From Nodosilinea sp. WJT8-NPBG4 (lineage in GTDB: Bacteria; Cyanobacteriota; Cyanobacteriia; Phormidesmidales; Phormidesmidaceae), in NCBI GenBank assembly GCA_019359285.1, contig JAHHHQ010000050.1, forward strand, positions 86,670-150,669: a stretch of DNA of 64,000 nucleotides. The letters are read 5' to 3'. The notes under the pieces are model-generated. The model ran no database searches. It was not told the origin of the DNA and was given only the letters and a program-made list of their open reading frames with translations. A program made the translations under genes and the position numbers. Below are positions 17,844 to 26,940 of the stretch, one piece after another. Position 1 is the first letter of the stretch, and every line of letters starts with the position of its first letter.

Positions 17844-19973
17844 CTAAATTAATCGCTGCAAAACCATGAGCGATCGCGCCACTACCGGAATAGTTTCGTC
17901 ACCCGTAACGATACGTTTCTCAGTCACAAACCGAGGTTCTGTAGTATCGATGACCACTGCCCACTCATAGGGTTGAAACAGCTCGGCTAGCTTGAAATCA
18001 AGTGTTTCGTAGTGAGCATTGAAAAACATCAAAAAGTCATTGTCGCTAATCCGTTCTCCCTGCTTACCAGGGCTGGGGATCTTATCCCCGTTGAGGAAAA
18101 CTGCGATCGACTTAATGTAGCCAATTTCCCACTGCTCTTGGCTCATCTCAGTGCCATCGGGGCTGTGCCAGCTAATATCGGTTACCCCAGTGCCGTGAAT
18201 GGGCTGGCCCTGAAACCACTTGCGGCGACGAAACACCGGGTGCTGCCGCCGAAAGAAAATTAGCTCTCGGCAAAAATTGATTAGGTCTTCGTTGCCTTTG
18301 GGCAGGTTCCAGTCAAACCAGGAAACCTCATTATCCTGGCAGTAGCCGTTGTTGTTGCCCCCTTGGGTGCGACCAATTTCGTCGCCCCCAAGCAGCATGG
18401 GCACCCCCTGGGACAGCATTAGGGTCGTCAAAAAGTTGCGGCGCTGCTGCTCTCGTAGCTGCAAGACCTCGGGGTCGTCGGTGATTCCTTCTACACCGCA
18501 GTTCCAGGAAGAATTGTTGCTTTCCCCATCCTGACTGTTTTCGCCGTTGGCTTCGTTGTGTTTGTCGTTGTAGCTCACCAGGTCGTTGAGCGTAAAGCCA
18601 TCGTGGGCGGTGATGAAGTTAATGCTGGCATTGGGCTGCCGTCCATTCATCTGAAAGTAGAGGTCAGGGCTGCCGGTGAGGCGGTAGGCAAACTCGCCCA
18701 GGGTTTCATCCTGGCCGCGCCAAAAGTCGCGCACGGTGTCGCGGTAGATGCCATTCCACTCCGACCAGTTGACCGGAAAGTTGCCCACTTGGTAGCCGCC
18801 CATGCCCACGTCCCAGGGTTCAGCAATCAGCTTTACCCCGGCTAGCAGAGGGTCTTGGTGAATCAGGTCGAAGAAGGCAGACAGGCGATCGACGTCGTAC
18901 AGTTCTCGGGCCAGGGCCGACGCCAAATCAAACCGGAAGCCGTCGATGTGCATTTCGCCCACCCAGTAGCGCAAGCTATCCATAATCAGCTTGAGCACCT
19001 GGGGGCTACGCATGTGGAGGGAGTTGCCGCAGCCGGTGAAGTCCATGTAGTAGCGCGGGTCATCTTCCATCAGGCGGTAGTAGCTGACATTGTCAACTCC
19101 CCGCAGAGATAGGGTTGGCCCCATGTGGTTGCCTTCCCCAGTGTGGTTGTAAACCACATCGAGAATCACCTCAATACCAGCTTGGTGAAGGGCTTTTACC
19201 ATCTCCTTAAATTCTTGCACCTGTTCTCCCAAAATGCCGCTGGAGCTGTAGCCGGAGAAGGGTGCAAGAAAATTGATGGAATCGTAGCCCCAGTAGTTTC
19301 TCAGCCCTTTGTCAGCTAGATGGCCAGGCAGGGAGAGATAGTGGTGAATCGGCATCAGCTCTACGGCGCTAATGCCGAGCCGTTGCAAGTGCTCAATGGC
19401 AACGGGGTGGGCCATGCCCGCATAGGTACCCCGCAGTTCTTCGGGAATGTCGGGATGCTGTTTGGTAAACCCTTTGACATGAACTTCGTAGATGACAGTT
19501 TCGTGCCAGGGGGTGCGCAGTAGGGTATCGTCTTCCCAGTCAAACGTCTCGTCGATGACGACAGACTTAGGCATTAGGGCTGCGCTGTCGAGATCGGAAA
19601 AGGAAAGGTCTTCGTCGGGGCTTTCCCAGTCGTAGCCGAAGATCTCAGGCCCGCTCCCCACTTCCCCCGAAATGGCCTTGGCGTAGGGGTCGATCAGCAG
19701 TTTGTTGGGGTTGAAGCGGTGCCCTTCGTGGGGGGCGTAGGGGCCATGCACCCGGTAGCCATACTCTTGGCCGGGGCCGATGCCGGGTAGGTAGCCGTGC
19801 CAGACAAAATTGCTAACTTCAGTGAGAGGAATGCGGGTTTCTTTGCCGTCTCTATCGAAAAGGCAAAGCTCAACTGCGGTTGCATGCTCAGAAAATAACG
19901 CGAAGTTGGTGCCTTTGCGGTCCCAGTGGGCACCTAGGGGATAGACGTCGCCGGGCCAAACTGCAACATGCAT
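17844..19973 (-). CDS. glgX: Glycogen debranching enzyme (GlgX, isoamylase type)
   Basis: Hydrolyses alpha-1,6 branches of glycogen or limit dextrin. About 709 aa. The N-terminal CBM48 (YPLGAHWDRKGTNFALFSEHA) is followed by the GH13 barrel with its four conserved regions: DVVYNHT, DGFRFDLASAL, AEPWDVG and NFITAHDGFTLNDL. The catalytic Asp lies in the DGFRFDLA block and the acid/base Glu in AEPWD. The ATG at 19973 matches the usual family start; a GTG at 20018 would add 15 residues. Monocistronic. Confidence 0.95.
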   Translation of the reverse strand: MHVAVWPGDVYPLGAHWDRKGTNFALFSEHATAVELCLFDRDGKETRIPLTEVSNFVWHGYLPGIGPGQEYGYRVHGPYAPHEGHRFNPNKLLIDPYAKAISGEVGSGPEIFGYDWESPDEDLSFSDLDSAALMPKSVVIDETFDWEDDTLLRTPWHETVIYEVHVKGFTKQHPDIPEELRGTYAGMAHPVAIEHLQRLGISAVELMPIHHYLSLPGHLADKGLRNYWGYDSINFLAPFSGYSSSGILGEQVQEFKEMVKALHQAGIEVILDVVYNHTGEGNHMGPTLSLRGVDNVSYYRLMEDDPRYYMDFTGCGNSLHMRSPQVLKLIMDSLRYWVGEMHIDGFRFDLASALARELYDVDRLSAFFDLIHQDPLLAGVKLIAEPWDVGMGGYQVGNFPVNWSEWNGIYRDTVRDFWRGQDETLGEFAYRLTGSPDLYFQMNGRQPNASINFITAHDGFTLNDLVSYNDKHNEANGENSQDGESNNSSWNCGVEGITDDPEVLQLREQQRRNFLTTLMLSQGVPMLLGGDEIGRTQGGNNNGYCQDNEVSWFDWNLPKGNEDLINFCRELIFFRRQHPVFRRRKWFQGQPIHGTGVTDISWHSPDGTEMSQEQWEIGYIKSIAVFLNGDKIPSPGKQGERISDNDFLMFFNAHYETLDFKLAELFQPYEWAVVIDTTEPRFVTEKRIVTGDETIPVVARSLMVLQRLI

Positions 19974-20318
19974 ATGAGTGAAGGGCTTGGGATAGATGGG
20001 TAAAAGGCGATCGGCCACCCAGGCTTCTCTAAAGTTGTCAGCTAAAAACCAACAACTCTAGGCAACCAACCTGGGCAACCCGATCAAAACACTAGACCGA
20101 GTGCAAATCAGGAAATGCCTCAGGACAGAGGTTTCTAAGCAAAATAAAGCGACCCTTCCTCACTACTATTCGAGAGAATCAAGGCCGTTTTGTATCAGCT
20201 TTTTAACTTTGTCCGAAGATTCTCAGACAGTAGCAAAATCCTTTCTGCTCAGAATCTATCTAGGGAAAGACCGGAACCCCGCGATCGCTACCCACCGCTC
20301 AGCCCTGCCACCCTATTC

Positions 20319-20389
20319 CATGTAGTTCCCCAGACAGCAGCAGCCTGACCGCTGCTGCCCTAGGTGGAGGTATTGTCGTCGTTGCCGAG
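20319..20389 (-). pseudogene. Duplicated fragment of a penicillin-binding protein C-terminus
   Basis: These 71 bases are nearly identical to 26959-27030, the 3' end of the FHA-PBP gene, with one single-base indel and a few substitutions. Read on the minus strand it gives GNDDNTST, a stop, then GSSGQAAAVWG. The PBP has the same residues with Gln at the stop position. No upstream PBP sequence follows, so it is an orphan relic. Confidence 0.75.
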
Positions 20390-20455
20390 CTGATGGCTTG
20401 GCGATTTCACAGCTGTTGCAAGGGATCGCTGGTATCGATGAAACCTTTACTGAAA

Positions 20456-20487
20456 GGGGGATGGCCAACTCAAATCAGCCATCCCCC
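20456..20487 (-). terminator. Hairpin terminator of the 20.5-kb hypothetical gene
   Basis: GGGGGATGGC (20456-20465) pairs perfectly with GCCATCCCCC (20478-20487). On the minus strand it lies downstream of the gene ending at 20528 and is followed by TTT. Confidence 0.6.
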
Positions 20488-20527
20488 TCACGTGTTTTTT
20501 AGGTCAACAGGTTGCGCTTAGTTGTAA

Positions 20528-21007
20528 TTAAGCGGCCATGTCAGTGGTTTTGGAGCGGCGTTTGCCCATGGCTTTGAAGCGTTCGCCCAGCTGGTCGGCC
20601 ACGCTCTTGAGGCCGGGGGAGTGGCGGGCGGCGGTTTTGACGTAGTCGTAGACCAGCAGGCTACCGGTCATCGATTCGCTGCCAACGGCGAGTAGGGTGT
20701 CGTCGACGGTTTCGGTAAGCTGCTCTAGCAGGCCCAGCACTTCGCTGAGGGCGACGGTGAGTTGGTAGTCGCGGTTAAGCTCGGCAATATCAAACTTGCC
20801 GGGGACAATGTCGGGATTGTTTTGGGTAGCGGTGACACTGTTGCGGACAAAGGCGAGGCTTTTGTCGCCCATTTTGAAGCGCTTGCGGCGTTCGTCGGGG
20901 GTGAGGTTGATGAGAAAGGGCAGTTGGTCTTGAATGGTAGCGATCGCCCTTTTGATCTCGGCCATGGATTGGTCTGAAATGGTGGCACTGATGTTGTCGT
21001 AAGGCAT
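20528..21007 (-). CDS. Conserved hypothetical helical protein
   Basis: 159 aa, predicted almost entirely alpha-helical and soluble. It contains DQSMAEIKRAIATIQDQLPFL near the start and a C-terminal ARHSPGLKSVADQLGERFK segment. No TM segment, signal or catalytic motif is visible. I recognise no named family. It has its own terminator hairpin and is divergent from the restriction-modification island. Confidence 0.7.
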   Translation of the reverse strand: MPYDNISATISDQSMAEIKRAIATIQDQLPFLINLTPDERRKRFKMGDKSLAFVRNSVTATQNNPDIVPGKFDIAELNRDYQLTVALSEVLGLLEQLTETVDDTLLAVGSESMTGSLLVYDYVKTAARHSPGLKSVADQLGERFKAMGKRRSKTTDMAA

Positions 21008-21327
21008 ACCCTGAATTTTCCTTTTTAAAGATGCGGATTATGGTGGCCTGAGCGGGCAGAACGTTTGCATGGTTTGCTCGGTCATAGGTGAAACATTCCC
21101 TGCGATCGGTGAGGGAGAGCGAAAGATGCTCCTACGCTGGGACGATTCAGCCATTAAGCTGAGGGTAAGCTCATCATCACACCGCTACCAGATCCTCTGG
21201 TTCACCCACAGAGGTCATGCTCAAAACAACAAGTTTTGTTCAGAATACGGAGCCTTCCGAGATCTGTGGCTAAGGTTTGAGGAAAGAAAAACAGCCTCGT
21301 AGGGTGGGTACTGCCCACAATGACCGT

Positions 21328-22143
21328 ATGCCGCAGCTTCCTAAGACCAGCAAACCTCTCTTCTCGGAGCATTTTCTGACCAAGCGAATTCAGGAGATGT
21401 CCGAATGGCAGGGAGACTATCAGGATGACTTTGATCAAATCAAACAACTCTATGAAACCAAAAAGTCTATTCTCCCTACCCTGAACGAAGACCAGACTGA
21501 AGAAGAAATTCTTAAACCAGTTCTGGGAATCTTGGGCTTTACCTTTATTTCTCAAGTTACAACTCATGGCAAGGGGCGAGTCGAGCGTCCAGACTTTGCT
21601 TTGTTTCCATCCGACCAGGCCAAGATGGAGGCTTTCAAACTCAAAGATGATGAGAAGGCATTTTATCCTCGCGTAACAGCCATCGCAGAGGCAAAATACT
21701 GGGGACGGCCACTAAGCAAAGTTACTAAAGGAGATAGACGAGACAGCTTTAAGAACGAAAACCCCTCTTTTCAAATTGTTAACTACCTCACGGGTACAGG
21801 CGTTGATTGGGGAATTTTAACTAATGGAAAAGAATGGCGGCTCTACTACCGTCAAGCGTCTTCTATTGTAAAAGAGTCCTACGATACGGATTTAGAAGAC
21901 ATTCTTGAATCTGGAGATTTAGAAAAGTTCAAATACTTTTGGCTGTTCTTTCGGAGAAATGCCTTTGTTCCAGATCCTCAGGGCAATAGCTTTCTTGATC
22001 GAGTACGAGAAGGCAGCCTTAACTACGCCATTATCGTAGAAAAACAATTAAAAAAGCTTGTTTTTGAACAAGTATTTCCAAACTTAGCTGGAGGCTTCTG
22101 TGCTGCTGCCATCAAGCGCAGGCAAACTGCCACACCGAAGTAG
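21328..22143 (+). pseudogene. Type IIG restriction-modification enzyme, N-terminal part ended by an amber codon
   Basis: 271 aa. It carries a PD-(D/E)xK-like nuclease domain: RPDFALF (P88-D89) and AIAEAKYW (E121, K123), preceded by a helical N-terminus. It ends at TAG 22141-22143. The same frame continues without interruption into the methylase part (LYSATLSFLYKILFLLYAES), so a single nonsense codon splits one ~1366-residue enzyme; the frame is not shifted. The ATG at 21328 is preferred to a TTG at 21277. AT-rich and HIP1-free, it looks horizontally acquired. Either inactivated, a sequencing error, or a split enzyme. Confidence 0.8.
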
Positions 22144-25100
22144 CTTTACAGCGCTACTCTTTCCTTTCTATATAAGATTCTATTTTTACTCTACGCAGAA
22201 TCTAAAAGCCTTTTGCCTATTGGTGAACAAGCTTATCGAGAATATAGCCTGATTCAGATTTGTCAGGAAATCGCGGAACAAATTGATCAGCAAAGAACCC
22301 TTAGCCAAACTGCTACGCGTTGGTATAACCGCTTACTGGATTTATTCAAAATCATTGATGAAGGGGATTCAGCATTGCAAGTACCCCGCTACAACGGAGG
22401 CTTGTTTCATTTTCGATTTAATGACGATGCTGAAAAGCAGCAGCACACTGATAACTGGTTTTTACAGCAAATTTGCTTACCTGATTCTGTCCTGGCTCCT
22501 GCTTTAGACAAATTGGCTCGCATCGCGCAAGACCCCATTGACTACAGTTTTTTGGGGGTGCGGCAACTCGGTTCAATTTATGAAGGTTTGCTGGAGTATA
22601 AAGTTGTTATTGACGATGCTGATATAGGCACCACTCACCTGGAAAACGACAAAGGCGAGCGCAAAGCTACCGGCTCTTACTACACCCCTGATTACATTGT
22701 CAAATACATGGTTAGCCATACTCTGCAACCAATTCTAATAGACCGCATTATCAAATTCAAAAACCTAATGGAGCAACTAGAAGACATTCGTCAGCGCGTA
22801 GAAGACAAGCAACTGAGCGATGCTAACCGACGGGGACTGAAACGGAATATTGATCGCCTTAAACCTCAGATTATCTCTACTCTGCTGGATATTCGAGTAT
22901 GTGACCCGGCAATGGGTAGCGGTCACTTCTTGGTAGAAGCAGTGGACTTTTTAACCGACCACATTGCTCCTGTACTTACTCAGTTCGAGAACAATCCTAT
23001 TGTGGAAATGCTAGAGCAGATTCGCAATGAAATTGTCAGAAACTTGGCAAATCAAGGCATTACCATTGATCCCGATAGTCTTAAAGATGAAGATCTGCTG
23101 CACCGTATCGTAATGAAGCGCTGCATATACGGCGTGGACTTGAATAAAATGGCAGTAGAGTTAGCCAAAGTTAGCCTCTGGCTGCATTCGTTTACTATTG
23201 GCGCACCCTTGAGCTTTTTAGACCACCATCTGCGCTGGGGAAATTCGCTGATAGGAGCAATGGCTAGTAAAGCAGCTGAAACACTAGGCAGAGATGTTTC
23301 TGATTCTGCAATACAGTTAAATATTTTTGAAGGGCCTTTTAAGGGGCTTTTGAGAGCTGCTGAGATCATGCGCGGGATTAGCAGTATTAGCGATACAACT
23401 TTTTCGGAGGTTGAGCAGAGTGAAAGTTTATTCCGAGAATTTTCTAATTCAGCTCAACCTTACAAACGGCTTTTGGATGTTTATATAGCGCCTCATTTCG
23501 GCTTTAAAGCAGCAACTAATACTTTGAAGATGCATGGCGCAGAATTACTGAAAGTCATAAAAAAGAAAAATGATATTAAGCTAAGCGAGCATGATTCCTC
23601 TGTACTTACAGAGGCGGAAAAACTATTTTATGAACATCGTTTTTTTCACTGGGATTTAGAGTTTCCTGAGGTATTTATTGATTTACCTAATGCTTCCTGG
23701 AAAGATGATCCAGGGTTTGATGCAGTTGTTGGTAACCCTCCGTATGTTTCAAACTGGGAACTCACAAGTTACAATTCGTCTCTCCCAAAAATTTTTGAAG
23801 GGTTATATTCAGAAGTTGCGAAAGGCCATTGGGATTTATTTGTAATTTTTTCATATCGAGCTTTGAGTTTAACCAAAAAAAGAAATGGTTATCATTCATT
23901 TATTGTACCTAGCTCGTTTTCGGTTGAGAAGTATGGAGATTCATTGAGGAAATTTATTTTAGATGAATGCAAATTGGCTGAATTAGTGGACTTTGGGAAA
24001 CATCTTGTTTTTGAAGATGTTTCTAGGCAATATGTTATCTACATAATATCTCCTGAAAGCCCTGTACGTAACGAGACCCAAGTAGTGAGATTTGCTGATG
24101 GCAAATTTCGCCCAACCATAGATATTCCCCAATCTCTTTTCTATGATTTTTTGAATCATTCATTTAGAGTGAATGTAAATGCGGCAGAACTCGCACTTGG
24201 AGCAAAAATTAATCAACAAAGTATTAGCTTGGCAGCTCTATGCCACATTAATATGGGAATCGTTGCGCATAGCAAAGTTGGCAGTCCTGTTAAGTTCAAG
24301 AAAAAGGATGTCATTAAAACAGTAGAAAGAAAAGGCTACGAAAAATTCGTTTCAAGTTCTGATATTTTTCCTTTTGAGGTAAGGTGGAATAATTTATTTC
24401 TAGATTATGAATCCAAAAGAGAATATTTTCATAGGTCTAGGTTCCCAGAGCTTTTTAATTCACCAAAAATTATGCTCCGGAGAGTTAGCGGAGAAAACAA
24501 TAGAATCATCAGCAGCTATGACGAACAAGGTTTTTATAGTGACCATCTTGTGATTCAACTTTTGCAGTGGACTGATGAAGTAAAGGAACTTAAAATCTTT
24601 GGCTATCAATCGGCGGCTGAGGATGCTCAATCATACTCTCTTAAATATATAAATGCGATTATCAATTCTAATTTGGTTACTTTCTATTTTTCAAGATTTC
24701 TGGCAACTGATACTTTGCAAGGAAGTTATACAGAGGTTTACCCAGAAAGCGTCCGTAGTTTTCCAGTTCGAAGAATTAACTTTGAAGAAGCAAGCAAAAC
24801 TAGAACCCATGAATTTAATCATTTAAGAAAGTTGCTTGACGAGTCCGAGCTTGAATTCGATTTCTCTAACCTTTTTTCTCATCTTGAATATTTATCGAGC
24901 CATGGCGGAGAACATTCCATTCATGATTTTCTTGACTATTTGGCTTCTGAAATAATTAATGTGAGCTTACAAAAGCAAAAGGAAGTTACAGGTTTTCTGA
25001 ATTGGCTTGCAAGAGAAATTGGTTGCGAGATTGATAATCTTTCTAACAAAACTGCGATCAAAAGCTTCTTGGGTGGACACTCTCATCACAAGACAACTGG

Positions 25101-25428
25101 TGATAACTCATTTTTATCTACAAGTGATGGTTGTGGAGAGCCTCATTTGGCTTTTAATGATCTTTTGGAAATTCTTAGAAAAAATAAGAAGAAGCTTAGC
25201 ATTGATCCCAAAAAGCGAGAGTTTCAAGAAAGCTTTGAATATGAGTACCAAGCTAGTCTTGATAAGCTTTTGCCTCTAAAGATAAAACTCATGCGATATG
25301 ACTGGCTTATTGATCAAGTTGTCTACAAACTTTACTGCTTGACGGAAGAAGAAATTGGCATAATAGAAGGTAAAGCTTCACAAATAGGTGATATTCCTTC
25401 AAAGGAATCTTTGAAGGCTGAACCATGA
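22144..25428 (+). pseudogene. Type IIG restriction-modification enzyme, Eco57I-like methylase and specificity part
   Basis: Continues the frame of the nuclease part after the amber codon; the first start-like codon is TTG at 22213 (1071 aa from there). It is an N6-adenine DNA methyltransferase of the gamma class: SAM motif I DPAMGSGHF (DNA 22903-22929) and catalytic NPPY (23734-23745). A long C-terminal target-recognition region with a helical spacer follows. GSYYTPDYIVKYMV precedes motif I, as in Eco57I-like and PglX-like enzymes. If translated alone it could still methylate, but it lacks a good RBS. Its stop overlaps the ATG of a small toxin-like remnant. Confidence 0.85.
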
Positions 25429-25627
25429 AAGAAATTGGCTGGAGCGACCATGCCAAGCCAAAATTAGAAATTTTTGTCCGTCACAACCTAACCGTTTCGG
25501 CAGAGTTTATCATTGAAGCTATCCGTTTCCCCAACAGGCTAAAACCCGGATAAGATGAACTCGTTGCCCAAAAAAGTTTAGACGAAAACCAGTTTTACGA
25601 GTCGTTTATCACGAGTTTGTGTCTTAA
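25425..25627 (+). pseudogene. Broken small toxin-like gene (DUF4258/BrnT-like)
   Basis: Starts with ATGA overlapping the methylase stop: MKEIGWSDHAKPKLEIF and so on for 42 codons, to a TAA at 25551-25553. The frame then continues DELVAQKSLDEN. A frame change near 25587 is needed to recover VLRVVYHEFVS before TAA. The intact family reads straight through these parts, so both a nonsense codon and a frameshift are inferred. It is probably a decayed member of the small cyanobacterial DUF4258-like toxin group. Confidence 0.6.
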
Positions 25628-25857
25628 GCAGTAATGACATAGGCAGTCAGGGTTTCGGCATCCCTTGCCGCAACCACATGAATGGGGCGCTGATTCACTA
25701 CCCCCAGCATAAGGTAGCTAGGATAAGGGCGATCATCAGGATATTCAGCGATCGCTTCCCCACTAGCGAGCACTGTCTTTACATCGTCTCGGCTGATGCT
25801 GCGTTGAAACATCTGCTTAACAGCATGACCTGAGAAAACAAGCTTTTGATAATCCAC
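25624..25857 (-). CDS. DUF4258 domain protein (putative toxin)
   Basis: 77 aa: FSGHAVKQMFQRSISRDDVKTVL, then GEAIAEYPDDRPYPSYLMLG, then RPIHVVAARDAETLTAYVITA. This is the compact DUF4258 fold, related to BrnT/RelE-like RNases. A GTG at 25857 is the only start giving the full domain. No antitoxin partner is seen upstream or downstream; the neighbouring small remnant on the other strand is also toxin-like. Toxicity is inferred from the family only. Confidence 0.75.
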   Translation of the reverse strand: MDYQKLVFSGHAVKQMFQRSISRDDVKTVLASGEAIAEYPDDRPYPSYLMLGVVNQRPIHVVAARDAETLTAYVITA

Positions 25858-25902
25858 CCTGACCGATAGTCTTAGAAGGAACTGAATCCATCATTACCGA
25901 AA

Positions 25903-25935
25903 AGATCCCTAGATTCTCTAAGAATCCAGGGATCT
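25903..25935. repeat. REP-like hairpin, copy 1
   Basis: A 33-bp palindromic element: AGATCCCT-a-GATTCT pairs with AGAATC-c-AGGGATCT. Its length and wording match the hairpin at 53308-53340 in the gas-vesicle cluster, so it belongs to a dispersed repeat family. Confidence 0.6.
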
Positions 25936-25944
25936 AATTCACCA

Positions 25945-26430
25945 CTAACCCAACTGGCGGTAGCGCATTAGGTAGCTAAACACCTCACCCTGCTCCGGGG
26001 TAATCAAAATCCCCGACTCAGGAATCGTGAATTGGCGGCTCCACTCTAGCTGCTCAGCATATTGCAGCAGATGCAAGTGGTTGATTGCCCCCTGCACCCC
26101 CTCCGGCGAACCAATCACCAGATGGCGCAATCGCTCGCGCCCCAGCTGAGCGTCAGGATTCGCCAGCAGTATCGGACTGGTCGCTGCACCCCTACGGGCC
26201 GACGACACCAAAAATGGCAAACACAACATGAGGAATTCCTCCAAAACAAGGTGGGTAGGAAATTCCCCAAAAATTTGGCCGCCCCAGACTTTGTGCAGTT
26301 CGGGACGGCCTTGGGTAATAATCACCTTAGCCTCCGAGACAGCGACACCTGTCGACGGGGTTAGCTGCTGGTTGGTGTTGGCGCACCTTCCAGCGGCGCT
26401 TGACCAAATTTTTGGGAAGACAAGCTGCAC
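25945..26430 (-). CDS. Conserved hypothetical, only the C-terminal part looks conserved
   Basis: 161 codons open. The last ~65 residues (HLVIGSPEGVQGAINHLHLL, then WSRQFTIPESGILITPEQGEV) look like a short conserved cyanobacterial protein. The first ~90 residues are Ala/Gly/Pro-rich and read like translated non-coding DNA. No good ATG lies just before the conserved part; an internal Met at 26229 would give 95 aa. It may be a short gene with an unusual start or a 5'-truncated remnant. Confidence 0.4.
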   Translation of the reverse strand: MQLVFPKIWSSAAGRCANTNQQLTPSTGVAVSEAKVIITQGRPELHKVWGGQIFGEFPTHLVLEEFLMLCLPFLVSSARRGAATSPILLANPDAQLGRERLRHLVIGSPEGVQGAINHLHLLQYAEQLEWSRQFTIPESGILITPEQGEVFSYLMRYRQLG

Positions 26431-26553
26431 TCACACAGCTATAGCTCAGTACAATATCCCATTCGGCCTGCACAGACAAGTTAAATTTGTTACAGCTTGG
26501 GAATTGAGCTTCATGGCGGCGAATCGCATTTAGGTGAAGGCGATCGCGAGGAT

Positions 26554-26582
26554 CCCCCTTGGTCCTTCCTTAAAAAGGGGGG
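26554..26582. repeat. Dispersed CCCCCTT/AAGGGGG intergenic repeat
   Basis: CCCCCTT...TTAAAAAGGGGGG forms an imperfect hairpin with a loop of about 14 bases. This motif is widespread between genes in cyanobacteria. It shows no association with a particular gene here. Confidence 0.4.
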
Positions 26583-26695
26583 TGAAGATACTCTCCCCAA
26601 TCTATAGCTTGGCCAAAAAAGAATTTCCCCTTTTCAAGAGGATGACCGATAGCACTAAAACCACGAGCACCCGGGGATTCCCTTTACCCAGCTGA

Positions 26696-26927
26696 GTAGT
26701 CTCTAAGCTTATTCAAGTAGTGTCTAAACCTAACTAAGCAGTCTTCGAGCTTAGTCGAGTAGTCTCTAAACCTAACCGAGTGGTCTCTGAACTTAGTCGA
26801 GTAATCTCTGAGCTTAGCTGAGCAATCTTTGGCCGAGCCAAGTGATGTTTGAGCCCAGTACAAGCACTCTCTGAGCCTAGTCGAGTAGACTCTGGCCCTG
26901 GTACAGCACTCTCTGAGCTTACTGACA
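26696..26927. repeat. Array of eleven 21-bp tandem repeats
   Basis: Eleven consecutive units, nine of exactly 21 bp or within one base of it throughout, with consensus near GTAGTCTCTGAGCTTAGTCGA. Unit starts are 26696, 26717, 26738, 26759, 26780, 26801, 26822, 26842, 26864, 26885 and 26906. Units diverge by point changes. Several contain stops in each frame, so the array is not coding. There are no unique spacers, hence not CRISPR. It ends 13 bases before the PBP stop codon, downstream of that gene. Confidence 0.85.
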
Positions 26928-26940
26928 GACCACTAACCTG

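Larger units (their letters stand above)
19974..20527. other. Intergenic region with PBP-tail relic
   Basis: About 550 bases. A 74-codon plus-strand frame (20101-20325) shows no family features. The region holds the degenerate PBP C-terminal fragment at 20319-20389 and the hairpin at 20456-20487. Nothing else is recognised. Confidence 0.5.

Noticed and set aside
20101..20325. 74-codon plus-strand frame
   Set aside because: No start signal, no domain, and its end overlaps the antisense side of the PBP-tail relic.
21069..21302. 77-codon plus-strand frame upstream of the restriction gene
   Set aside because: No domain or RBS; composition like spacer DNA with a GTAGGGTGGGTA-type intergenic repeat at its end.
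26696..26927. Possible CRISPR array
   Set aside because: The units are contiguous 21-mers without spacers, and no cas genes are present.
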